Shown here: in pieces, positions 1-8,849 of the stretch
Numbering within the stretch: the first letter of the stretch is position 1
Layout: every line of letters begins with the position of its first letter
Origin: an uncultured Pelagibacteraceae bacterium
Lineage (GTDB): Bacteria > Pseudomonadota > Alphaproteobacteria > Pelagibacterales > Pelagibacteraceae
DNA length: 64,000 nt
Reading direction: 5' to 3'
Assembly (NCBI GenBank): GCA_902590115.1
Contig: CACIVM010000001.1
Location: 1 to 64,000, forward strand
Notes under the pieces: generated by a model
What the model was told of the DNA's origin: nothing
The model's database searches: none
Seen by the model: the letters and a program-made list of their open reading frames with translations, nothing else
Translations under genes and position numbers: made by a program

Positions 1-1488
1 TGTGTAATTTGTTTTTTAGCTTGTGCGAAAAATGGAGTCATATGGTCATCTTGTTCACCAGATTTTGGTGTACAGGGAGTTGTAGATAGATTTAAGCAAA
101 TTGATCCAAAAGTTCTAATTACAAGTGATTATTATTTTTATAATGGTAAACAAATAAATATCCTGGAAAAAGTTGATGAGATTTTAAAAAAAATTCCCTC
201 AATATTTAAAACGATTGTTTTTCATTACGATAAAAACAATAAAAAAGATGTGAAAGATCATGTTAGTTTTGATGAGACTCTGAAATCAAATTTAGATGAA
301 ATTTTTGAGAAGTTCGAATTTAATCATCCTATTTATATTCTCTATTCAAGTGGCACTACAGGAAAACCAAAATGTATTACACATGGCGCTGGCAACGTTT
401 TGATAGAACACAACAAAGAATTTATGCTACATTGTGACGTTAGAAATGGTGATAGATTATTTTATTACACTACTACTGGATGGATGATGTGGAATTGGTT
501 AGTAGGCGGTTTAGCTACTGGTTCCTCAATATATTTATTTGACGGTTCTCCGGTATATCCTAAAATAGATATTTTGCTCGATTACTGTCAAAACAAAAAA
601 ATTAATCTTTTTGGAGTAAGCGCAAAATATATAGACCATCTTAAAAATGAAAAATATAATAGTAAAAACTTAGACTTAAGCTCAATAAAGATTATTACTT
701 CAACAGGATCACCATTAGCTGACGAAAGTTTTAAATATGTTTACGAAAATATTAAAAAAGATGTTCACTTGGCTTCAATAGCCGGTGGTACAGATTTAGT
801 TGGATGTTTAGTTTTGGGTAATCTTTATTCAAATGTTCACAAAGGAGAGATCCAAGGGCAAAGTTTAGGAATAGAGGTTGATGTTTTCAACGATGATGGC
901 AAAAGCACAAAAGATGGTGAAAAAGGTGAGCTAGTTATTAAACAACCTTTCCCATCAATGCCAATAAAGTTTTGGGATGATGACAACGGAGAAAAATATC
1001 ACAAAGCATACTTTACTAAATTCAAAAATATTTGGCATCATGGTGATTTTATTGAAAGAACTATTAATAACGGTTTTATAATGCGAGGAAGATCAGATGC
1101 CACCTTGAATCCTGGAGGAGTAAGAATTGGAACTGCAGAAATTTATCAACAAGTTGAAGATATAGATTTTATTACTGAAGGTTTAGTTGTAGGTCAAGAT
1201 TTCAAGGATGATATAAGGATAATCCTTTTTGTAACAACTAGAGACAATCAAAAATTAAACGATGAAAAAATAAAATTCGTCAAATCAAAAATAAAAAAAA
1301 ATTGCTCACCTAAACATGTTCCAACATTTGTAATTAAAGCACCAGAAATTCCTAGAACAAAAAGTGGAAAAATTGTCGAATTAGCAGTTAAACAAATAAT
1401 TAATGGTGAAAAAATTAATAATAAAGAGGCTATAGCCAATCCTGATGCTCTTAATTTTTTTGAAAATCTTCCACAACTTAAAGTTTAA
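1..1488 (+). CDS. acetoacetyl-CoA synthetase (acetoacetate-CoA ligase), 5'-truncated by the window edge
   Basis: Frame 1 is open from base 1 (CVICFLACAKNGVIWSSCSPDFGVQGVVDRF...) into the listed ORF at 250; AMP-binding motif YILYSSGTTGKPKCITHG and C-terminal PRTKSGKIVE. Confidence 0.9.
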   Translation, partial: CVICFLACAKNGVIWSSCSPDFGVQGVVDRFKQIDPKVLITSDYYFYNGKQINILEKVDEILKKIPSIFKTIVFHYDKNNKKDVKDHVSFDETLKSNLDEIFEKFEFNHPIYILYSSGTTGKPKCITHGAGNVLIEHNKEFMLHCDVRNGDRLFYYTTTGWMMWNWLVGGLATGSSIYLFDGSPVYPKIDILLDYCQNKKINLFGVSAKYIDHLKNEKYNSKNLDLSSIKIITSTGSPLADESFKYVYENIKKDVHLASIAGGTDLVGCLVLGNLYSNVHKGEIQGQSLGIEVDVFNDDGKSTKDGEKGELVIKQPFPSMPIKFWDDDNGEKYHKAYFTKFKNIWHHGDFIERTINNGFIMRGRSDATLNPGGVRIGTAEIYQQVEDIDFITEGLVVGQDFKDDIRIILFVTTRDNQKLNDEKIKFVKSKIKKNCSPKHVPTFVIKAPEIPRTKSGKIVELAVKQIINGEKINNKEAIANPDALNFFENLPQLKV

Positions 1489-2381
1489 AAAAAACTCGCG
1501 CAATTTTTATGCAACATTGAGTGAAGTTCAATTAATTTATCAAAATTTTTGTTATAGCCCCCTCCGAGAACACCGCATAAAGGAATTTTTTTTGAGTAAA
1601 AATTTTCAATTACCATTTGGTCTCTTTTGTTAACACCTTCATCAGTAATTTTCAGCTTACCTAATCTATCTTCATGATGAATATCAACTCCAGCAATATA
1701 GAAAACAAAATCATAACTGTTTTGATTCAATTTTTTAAGATTATTATTTAAAACATTTAAATATTCATTGTCCTCCATATTATCTTGGAGCTCAATATCA
1801 ATATCACTTTTTGACTTTTTTGCTGGATAGTTAGAGGAACAATGCATACTAAAAGTACAAACGTCTTTATCTTTTTGAAATATTTCTGAGTTACCATTTC
1901 CTTGATGAACATCTAAATCTAAAATTAAAATTCTTTTTACTAATCTCTTCTTTTTTAGATAGTTTGCTGCAACAGCAGTATCATTGAAAACACAATATCC
2001 TGCTCCATAATCAAAAGTAGCATGATGACTTCCACCTGCAGTGTTACAAGCAAGTTTTGCGTCTAAAGCTAATTTACTAGCTAAAACCGTCCCACCTGTT
2101 GCTACAAAAGATCTTCTTACAACACTATCGTTTATAGGAAATCCAATTTTTTTTTGTGCTTTTATATCTAGGGTTTTATTCTTAATATCATTTATATATT
2201 TTAAAGAGTGAGATGTTCTCATAGTTTCTATTGAACATTCTTTGGGTGTGTGAAAATCTCTAACAACATCGTTTTTAAGCAAGTGTTCTGCAAGTGCACC
2301 AAATTTCTTAATTGGAAATTTATTATCATCATTTATTTTCGCTACGTAGTCAGGATGATTAACGATTGGAAGTTGCATCAA
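1485..2381 (-). CDS. histone deacetylase / acetoin utilization superfamily amidohydrolase
   Basis: GGSHHATFDYGAGYCVFND, LDLDVHQGNGN and GVDIHHEDRLG motifs carrying the Zn-ligand pattern. Confidence 0.85.
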   Translation of the reverse strand: MMQLPIVNHPDYVAKINDDNKFPIKKFGALAEHLLKNDVVRDFHTPKECSIETMRTSHSLKYINDIKNKTLDIKAQKKIGFPINDSVVRRSFVATGGTVLASKLALDAKLACNTAGGSHHATFDYGAGYCVFNDTAVAANYLKKKRLVKRILILDLDVHQGNGNSEIFQKDKDVCTFSMHCSSNYPAKKSKSDIDIELQDNMEDNEYLNVLNNNLKKLNQNSYDFVFYIAGVDIHHEDRLGKLKITDEGVNKRDQMVIENFYSKKIPLCGVLGGGYNKNFDKLIELHSMLHKNCASFF

Positions 2382-2384
2382 ATT

Positions 2385-2519
2385 TTAATTATATGCTAGA
2401 TAAATAGAAATTATTAAAGCCCAAAAAAAAGCATAATATAAAATATAGCCCTTTGGTGTGAAGGGCATTTTTTTTAGTCTACGTTTGCCTTTGCCTTTAT
2501 AAGGTTTTGATATTTCCAT
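2385..2519 (-). CDS. small predicted membrane protein (44 aa), not in the ORF track
   Basis: Hand-translated from complement: MEISKPYKGKGKRRLKKMPFTPKGYILYYAFFWALIISIYLAYN*; basic N-terminus plus one hydrophobic segment; fills the gap between thiolase and the HDAC-like gene. Confidence 0.5.
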   Translation of the reverse strand: MEISKPYKGKGKRRLKKMPFTPKGYILYYAFFWALIISIYLAYN

Positions 2520-2522
2520 TGT

Positions 2523-3701
2523 TTATCTCTCAATACACATCGCTATACCCATTCCTCCACCAATGCACAATGTGGCTAAACCTCTCTTCAAATCTCTTTT
2601 GATTAGCTCATGAATTAAGGTCACAAGTATTCTAGTGCCAGAAGCACCTATTGGATGACCTAAGGCTATAGCCCCACCATTAACATTAACTTTTTCTTCA
2701 GATATTCCTAAAGTTTTTATCACCGCAATACTTTGAGCAGCGAATGCCTCGTTTATCTCTAACAAATCTAAATCTTTAATCGACCAACCTGCCAACTCTA
2801 AAGCCTTTTTTGCAGATGGAATTGGACCTGTTCCCATTAAAGCTGGGTCAACTCCACAACTAGCCCAAGATTTTACAGTTACCATTTTTTTTAATCCTCT
2901 TTTTTCTGCATCACTGGAAGACATCAGGGTTACTGCAGCTGCCCCATCATTAATTCCAGAAGCATTACCAGCAGTAACAGAACCATCTTTTTTAAATACA
3001 GGTTTTAATCTTTTCAATGCTTCTAGATTAATCCCATCTCTAGGGTGCTCGTCTGTTTTAAAATTTATTTCAGCTTTTTTAGATTTTATTTTAAAGCTTA
3101 TTATTTCATCATCAAACCTTTTTTCTTTAAGAGCTTTTAATGCTTTCTCTTGAGAGTACAGTGCAAATTTATCTTGTTCTTCTCTAGTAACTTGGAATTT
3201 TGTAGCAACATTTTCTGCCGTTATGCCCATGTGATATCCGTGAAAAGCATCCCACAAACCATCTTTAATCATTGTATCAGTCATTTCAGTATCGCCAAGT
3301 TTTTTTCCATCTCTTAAATGAATTGAGTGAGGAGCCAATGACATATTTTCTTGTCCACCAGCAATAATAATTTTAGAGTCTCCCGATTTTATACTTTGAA
3401 AAGCCGAGGCTACCGATCTTATTCCTGACCCACAAACTTGATTAACTATAAAAGCTGGTTTTTCTTTCGGTATACCAGAATGTATAGCGGCTTGTCGTGC
3501 TGGATTCTGACCAGTTCCGCCAGTTAAAACTTGACCCATAATTACTTCGTCAACTTCTTCTTTCTTTAAATTTGAGCGGTTTACATTTTCAGTTATTACT
3601 GCAGACCCCAGTTCATGGCCAGGAACATTTTTTAGGCTTCTATTCAACGAACCTACAGCAGTTCTGACGGCTGAAGTAATTACTACTGATTTTTGTGTCA
3701 T
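2523..3701 (-). CDS. acetyl-CoA acetyltransferase (thiolase)
   Basis: Thiolase motifs VNQVCGSGIRSV, NVNGGAIALGHPIGASGTRI and CIGGGMGIAM. Confidence 0.95.
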   Translation of the reverse strand: MTQKSVVITSAVRTAVGSLNRSLKNVPGHELGSAVITENVNRSNLKKEEVDEVIMGQVLTGGTGQNPARQAAIHSGIPKEKPAFIVNQVCGSGIRSVASAFQSIKSGDSKIIIAGGQENMSLAPHSIHLRDGKKLGDTEMTDTMIKDGLWDAFHGYHMGITAENVATKFQVTREEQDKFALYSQEKALKALKEKRFDDEIISFKIKSKKAEINFKTDEHPRDGINLEALKRLKPVFKKDGSVTAGNASGINDGAAAVTLMSSSDAEKRGLKKMVTVKSWASCGVDPALMGTGPIPSAKKALELAGWSIKDLDLLEINEAFAAQSIAVIKTLGISEEKVNVNGGAIALGHPIGASGTRILVTLIHELIKRDLKRGLATLCIGGGMGIAMCIER

Positions 3702-3764
3702 TTTATTTAATATATAGATGTTAGACCTTTAAATACAACATTTTCTTTGATAATTGATATTTAA

Positions 3765-3841
3765 GCGCCTGTAGCTCAACTGGATAGAGCGCTTGGCTAC
3801 GGACCAGGAGGTTCTGGGTTCAAATCCTAGCAGGCGCACCA
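3765..3841 (+). tRNA. tRNA-Arg(ACG)
   Basis: Acceptor GCGCCTG/CAGGCGC, anticodon loop CTACGGA flanked by CTTGG/CCAGG, T-arm GGTTCAAATCC, encoded CCA. Confidence 0.93.
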
Positions 3842-3844
3842 AAA

Positions 3845-5035
3845 ATGAAACTAAAAAATTATACTTTTTTTTCAATAATATTACTTGCGATAGTATTAAG
3901 ATTAATCGCTCTACAGTTTTACGGGGATACTAGGCTAGATAACGAATGGGGGATAATACTTAATAACTTAACGTCAAAAGGAGTATTTGGTTTTAGAGAA
4001 GTAAAAGGTGAAATTTTTCCTAATCTTTTTATGCCACCTCTTTACTCATTTTTTTTATATGTTATTCAAATTATAAATCCATTTGTAGAACATTTAGTAG
4101 AGGTAATTCTTTATATACATGTCATTCTTAGCATAATAGCTATTTTTTATTTTTATAGACTTCTAAAAATATTTTTTAATGAAAGTATATCTTTACTTGG
4201 TCTAGCAGCATTTGCTTTTTTTCCCCTTAATGTATTTTCAGTATCACAAATATCTTCAATTACTTTACAAATATTTTTGACGATTTTATTTTTTTTCTAT
4301 TTTATTAGTTTTTTCAAATTTGGAAATAAAAATTATCTTATAAAATTTTCTATTATATCTGCACTATTAATATTACTAAGGGGCGAGTTTATAATGATAT
4401 ATATATTAACTCTTATTTTAATAAGTATTAAAAAAAAAAGTATTAAAGTAATTATTTTGGGTATAAGTATTTCTTTAATTGTTACGTTTCCTTATTTAAT
4501 GAGGAATTATTTAATTTTTGATCAAATTACAATAACCAAATCATTTGGTTATAATTTGTGGAAAGGCAACAATAATTTTTCAAATTCTCAGGGTAATGAG
4601 AAAATTTACAATAATGTCATGCAGGAAAAGATAGAAAATATTAAACCATCAAAAGATTATGATATAAAGATAGATGAGATTTATAAAGAGGAAGGATTTC
4701 AAAATATTAAAGAAAATCCAAAAAAATATATTAAGAATTATTTTAAAAAAATATTTTCTTTCTTATTTGTAGACTTTAATTCTACTTATCCAAACTATTA
4801 TAATTTTCTTCACCTTTTTCCAAAAATAACTTTAAGTATATTGTCTATTATCGCATCGATAAAACTAATCTTTACAAGATCAATATTAAATTACTTTAGT
4901 ATATATTATATTTTCAATGCAGCTTTATTTTCAGTTTTTTTTATACTACCAAGGTATTCTTTAATGATTCTGCCAGCGCAAATTATCATCGCGTGTTATC
5001 TTTTAAAATATTCAAAATTAGATACCAGAAATTAA
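3845..5035 (+). CDS. multi-pass membrane protein, glycosyltransferase family 39 / PMT-like
   Basis: Many hydrophobic helices; early GDTRLDNEWGIILNNL acidic loop and PPLYSFFLY resemble GT-C glycosyltransferases. Confidence 0.6.
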   Translation: MKLKNYTFFSIILLAIVLRLIALQFYGDTRLDNEWGIILNNLTSKGVFGFREVKGEIFPNLFMPPLYSFFLYVIQIINPFVEHLVEVILYIHVILSIIAIFYFYRLLKIFFNESISLLGLAAFAFFPLNVFSVSQISSITLQIFLTILFFFYFISFFKFGNKNYLIKFSIISALLILLRGEFIMIYILTLILISIKKKSIKVIILGISISLIVTFPYLMRNYLIFDQITITKSFGYNLWKGNNNFSNSQGNEKIYNNVMQEKIENIKPSKDYDIKIDEIYKEEGFQNIKENPKKYIKNYFKKIFSFLFVDFNSTYPNYYNFLHLFPKITLSILSIIASIKLIFTRSILNYFSIYYIFNAALFSVFFILPRYSLMILPAQIIIACYLLKYSKLDTRN

Positions 5036-6064
5036 TTCCTCAACAATTTTTCTCGTAGAAAATTTTTGTTTCCAATTAGGATAATGTTTCTTAAATTTTT
5101 TCATATTTGAAATATACCAAATGTGATCGCCAACTCTATTTTGTTTAATAAATCTTCTTTTAATTTTAATCTTTTTTATTTTTTCTACTAAATCTAAAAC
5201 TTCAATTATTGAACAATTTGAAAATCTTCCTCCCCCAATATTATAAACCTCACCTTTTTTTGGTTTTTTGAAAAAATTCCAGAAACATTGTATCAAATCA
5301 GATGAGTGAATGTTGTCTCTGACTTGCTTACCTTTATAACCAATTATTGTATATTTTTTTTTTGTTACAGCAGACTTTACTAAATAAGAGAGAAAACCAT
5401 GGAGTTTTGCTCCTGAGTGATTGGGTCCAGTAATACATCCTGCTCTAAAGCAACCAGTTTTCAAACCAAAATTTTTGCCATATTCTTGAACTAATAAATC
5501 GCCGTAACATTTTGATACTCCAAAAAAACTATGTGTATTGTTATCGATAGACATAGTTTCATCTATACCTCTAAAATACTTATGATTGACCGATAGTTCA
5601 TATCTGTCATGTTTTTCGATTAGTTTTAATTTATTTGGGTTATCTCCATATACTTTATTCGTAGACATAAATATAAAAGTAGAATTTGGACAAAAACGTC
5701 TTGTTAAATCAAGCATATTTAGTGTTCCTTTAGCATTAACATCAAAGTCAATAAGAGGATAATTTTTAGCCCAATCATGTGATGGTTGAGCGGCAGAATG
5801 AATTATTAATTTAATTTTTTTTCTATATCTTTTAAAAATTTTTTCTAATTTTTCATAATTTCTAATATCAACGTTATGATGTCTGAAATACTTATTATTT
5901 TTAAGTAATTTTTTTTTAATCCATGAGGTATCACCATCTTTACCAAAAAAAAATTTTCTAAGATTATTATCAATACCAACTACATCAAAACCTTTATCAG
6001 AAAAAAAATTTACTGATTCGGAGCCAACCAATCCAGAAGAACCTGTAATCAAAACAATACTCAT
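5018..6064 (-). CDS. NAD-dependent epimerase/dehydratase, CDP-paratose 2-epimerase-like
   Basis: N-terminal VLITGSSGLVGSESVNFF, GIDNNLRKFFFGKDGDTSW, later GCFRAGCITGPNHSGAKLHGF. Confidence 0.75.
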   Translation of the reverse strand: MSIVLITGSSGLVGSESVNFFSDKGFDVVGIDNNLRKFFFGKDGDTSWIKKKLLKNNKYFRHHNVDIRNYEKLEKIFKRYRKKIKLIIHSAAQPSHDWAKNYPLIDFDVNAKGTLNMLDLTRRFCPNSTFIFMSTNKVYGDNPNKLKLIEKHDRYELSVNHKYFRGIDETMSIDNNTHSFFGVSKCYGDLLVQEYGKNFGLKTGCFRAGCITGPNHSGAKLHGFLSYLVKSAVTKKKYTIIGYKGKQVRDNIHSSDLIQCFWNFFKKPKKGEVYNIGGGRFSNCSIIEVLDLVEKIKKIKIKRRFIKQNRVGDHIWYISNMKKFKKHYPNWKQKFSTRKIVEELISGI

Positions 6065-7092
6065 TAGAAATATTTTTTCAAAATTTTTTTATTTTTTAGT
6101 ATCCATAAATATATATCTCTTGTTATGATATGTATACTTTTATGAGGTGACCAATTGAATGTTTTCTTTAATTTTGTGTTGTCAGTTACGTAATAAGGAA
6201 TATCATAATCTGAGGTCTTAGGTTTTTTTGAAATTTTAAATTTATTTCCTGTGAGATTTTGAGAGATTATTGTTAATTGTTTTAACGAAACTCTGTTTTT
6301 AAGGCCGCCCCCAATATTAAAAGTTTGATTAAATTTCTTAGAAATTGAATTAATTTGTTTAAGTATTATTTCACAAACATCATCTATATGAATTATATCG
6401 CGAATCTGGTTTCCCAATCCACCATAACCAATATATGACAAATCTTTTTTATAAATATGTCTTGCAATCCAAAGAGAAACAAATCCCTGATCTTGTTTTC
6501 CAAATTGCCAGGGTCCTGAGATTACCCCAAATCTATTAATAATATACTTTATTTTAAAAATGTAACTAAACTCTCTAATCAAATCTTCAGAGGCTTTTTT
6601 GGTTAATCCGTAAATAGATTTAGGTGAATTTGTGCTAAATTTTTCACTAATACTTTTTCTTATTTTAATTTTACTTAATATTTTTTGTTTTCTTATTAAT
6701 TCTCTTAATCTTTTAATCGAGTATACTCTACTCGAGGATAAAAAAATTATTTTTGATTTATCTTTTAAGACTTTTTTTAAAATATTATAGGTACCAATTA
6801 AATTTGTATGTATTACCCTATCAGGATTTTTTCTTGAAATTTCAATTGCAGCCTCTGCACAGCAATCAATTATTATATCAAATTTTTTTAGTCTAAGAAT
6901 TTGTTTCTGATTTTTGATATCTATCTTGTAGTTTTTTATCTTATTTTTTTTAAGTCTTTTTAGGTTAATTTCAGATCCTTTTCTGTATAAATTATCTAAC
7001 GATGAAATTTTTGCATTATTTAACTTATTTTTTAAAAAGATAGCTAGATTTGAGCCAACAAAACCGCATCCCCCTGTAATAAGTATTTTCAT
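6064..7092 (-). CDS. NAD-dependent epimerase/dehydratase (extended SDR)
   Basis: MKILITGGCGFVGSNLAIFL Rossmann motif, YGLTKKASEDL active-site YxxxK, NRFGVISGPWQFG. Confidence 0.8.
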   Translation of the reverse strand: MKILITGGCGFVGSNLAIFLKNKLNNAKISSLDNLYRKGSEINLKRLKKNKIKNYKIDIKNQKQILRLKKFDIIIDCCAEAAIEISRKNPDRVIHTNLIGTYNILKKVLKDKSKIIFLSSSRVYSIKRLRELIRKQKILSKIKIRKSISEKFSTNSPKSIYGLTKKASEDLIREFSYIFKIKYIINRFGVISGPWQFGKQDQGFVSLWIARHIYKKDLSYIGYGGLGNQIRDIIHIDDVCEIILKQINSISKKFNQTFNIGGGLKNRVSLKQLTIISQNLTGNKFKISKKPKTSDYDIPYYVTDNTKLKKTFNWSPHKSIHIITRDIYLWILKNKKILKKYF

Positions 7093-7134
7093 AGGTGTAT
7101 AATTATCATATTAATTGTCATATAAATCGGAATT

Positions 7135-7848
7135 ATGCTTTCAATTTTAATACCAGTAAGGAATGAGTACGAAAATTTAGACAAAATTGAAAGCATTTTT
7201 AGTAAAAAATTTGATGTCACAGACTTTGAGGTCTTAATTATAAATGATTTTAGTACAGATGATACACTCAAGAAAGCTAAGGAATTATCTATAAAAAATA
7301 ATAAATTTAAAACTCTTGATAATAAGGTTAAGGGGTTAGGCGGTGCAATCTGCCAAGGCATAAGAGAGGCAAAAGGCGAATTCACATGTATTATGATGGC
7401 TGATTTTTCAGATAGTTTAGATGACTTAAAAAAATATTTAGATACAATCCGTTCTCAAAATTTAGATGCAGTATTTGGATCAAGATTTATTAAAGGTTCT
7501 AAATTAGTAGATTATCCAAAAAAAAAATTAGTACTTAATAGAATATTTAATTATTTAGTAAAAATTTTATTTTTAAGTAAATATAATGATTTTACTAATG
7601 CTTTTAAGATTTACAAGTCAAACGTTCTAAAAAGTTTTTTACCTTTGATATCGGAAAGTTTTAATATTTTTTTAGAAATTCCCCTGAAGATAATCACACG
7701 AAATTATAATTATATTATTATCCCAATAAGTTGGCAAAATAGATCTAAAGGCGAAGCAAAATTTAATATTAAAGAATTGAGAGCAAAATATCTTTTTACT
7801 TTAATTTATTGTTTTATAGAAAAAATTTTGTTAAAAAAGAAAAAATGA
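7135..7848 (+). CDS. glycosyltransferase family 2
   Basis: LSILIPVRNEYENL, VLIINDFSTDDT, MMADFSDSL typical GT2 motifs. Confidence 0.85.
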   Translation: MLSILIPVRNEYENLDKIESIFSKKFDVTDFEVLIINDFSTDDTLKKAKELSIKNNKFKTLDNKVKGLGGAICQGIREAKGEFTCIMMADFSDSLDDLKKYLDTIRSQNLDAVFGSRFIKGSKLVDYPKKKLVLNRIFNYLVKILFLSKYNDFTNAFKIYKSNVLKSFLPLISESFNIFLEIPLKIITRNYNYIIIPISWQNRSKGEAKFNIKELRAKYLFTLIYCFIEKILLKKKK

Positions 7849-7928
7849 AGATTTCTTTAAAAAATTCTGTTTATCTATTTTTTTTAATTATTATCATAAT
7901 ATTGCTTACATTAACATTTATTTTATAG
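7845..7928 (+). CDS. tiny hydrophobic ORF (27 aa), ATGA-coupled to the GT2 gene
   Basis: MKISLKNSVYLFFLIIIIILLTLTFIL*; start overlaps the upstream stop (ATGA); too short to be sure. Confidence 0.3.
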   Translation: MKISLKNSVYLFFLIIIIILLTLTFIL

Positions 7929-8681
7929 ATAAGCATACAACAATAAAATTATTCCAATAATTAACCTATAAATAACAAAGACAAGAAGGCTGAACTTTTT
8001 AATGAATTTTAAAAAATATTTTATAGTCAAGTACGAAATTATAAATGAACCAATAATTGAAAGTAAATTTAAACTTGTTACCTCATAAACTTTACTTTGA
8101 TAAAGATTAAAAAAACCATAACAACTTACAGCAAAAAGAGTTGGTATTGAAAGTAAGAAGGATATTTTTGCAGACTCGTGCCTATCAAAATTTAAGAATC
8201 TAGCAGCTGTAATTGCAATACCAGATCTACTTACCCCTGGTATAATTGACAAACAATGAACAATACCTATGAACATAGCAGACCCAAAATTAAAATCGGT
8301 TTCAATTTTTTTCTCCATTTTAAATTTATCACTTAAATATAAAAATATTCCAAATCCAAAAGTAGTCCAACCTATAGTTTTAAGATTTCTAAAAATATCA
8401 ACTAAATCAAATTTAATAAATAAAAATCCAAAAATCATCACAGGCAGGGAAGACAAAAAAATCAAATAAAAAAGTTTTTTATATTGTAAAAAATTAAATA
8501 TCTCTTGTCTAAAAAATGTTAAGACTGCTAAAAATGATCCTATATGCAAACTTATGTCGGTTAATAGATTTTTTTGTGATAAGTTTAAAAATTTATTTGC
8601 TATTATTAAATGTGAAGAAGAACTTATGGGTAAAAATTCAGTAACTCCTTGAATTAAAGATAGGATAAATATCTCAAACAT
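7923..8681 (-). CDS. uppP: undecaprenyl-diphosphate phosphatase
   Basis: SLIQGVTEFLPISSSSHLII and SIIPGVSRSGIAITAARFL motifs. Confidence 0.95.
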   Translation of the reverse strand: MFEIFILSLIQGVTEFLPISSSSHLIIANKFLNLSQKNLLTDISLHIGSFLAVLTFFRQEIFNFLQYKKLFYLIFLSSLPVMIFGFLFIKFDLVDIFRNLKTIGWTTFGFGIFLYLSDKFKMEKKIETDFNFGSAMFIGIVHCLSIIPGVSRSGIAITAARFLNFDRHESAKISFLLSIPTLFAVSCYGFFNLYQSKVYEVTSLNLLSIIGSFIISYLTIKYFLKFIKKFSLLVFVIYRLIIGIILLLYAYL

Positions 8682-8730
8682 ACTTAATGTTTATTAAAGA
8701 TTTGATGTAATTCCAAAGGTATAATATATT

Positions 8731-8747
8731 TGCATATTAGATATGCA
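8731..8747. promoter_or_regulatory. candidate operator: inverted repeat TGCATA-TTAGA-TATGCA in the uppP/gltD divergent intergenic region
   Basis: Perfect 6-bp arms, 5-nt spacer, in one of the longest noncoding gaps of the window. Confidence 0.3.
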
Positions 8748-8849
8748 TTAGATAATTCACAATTTGCTTGGTTTTTACATAATTAAGTAAGTAATTGTTA
8801 CCTATTTTTGGTTTAAAATCCCTTTTTTTTATATTATTTATCGTCAGTT

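Noticed and set aside
2448-2475. GCCCTT-TGGTGTG-AAGGGC followed by T run on the + strand, terminator-like
   Set aside because: It lies inside the minus-strand 44-aa ORF and no + strand gene ends nearby; likely coincidental or at most an antisense stop.
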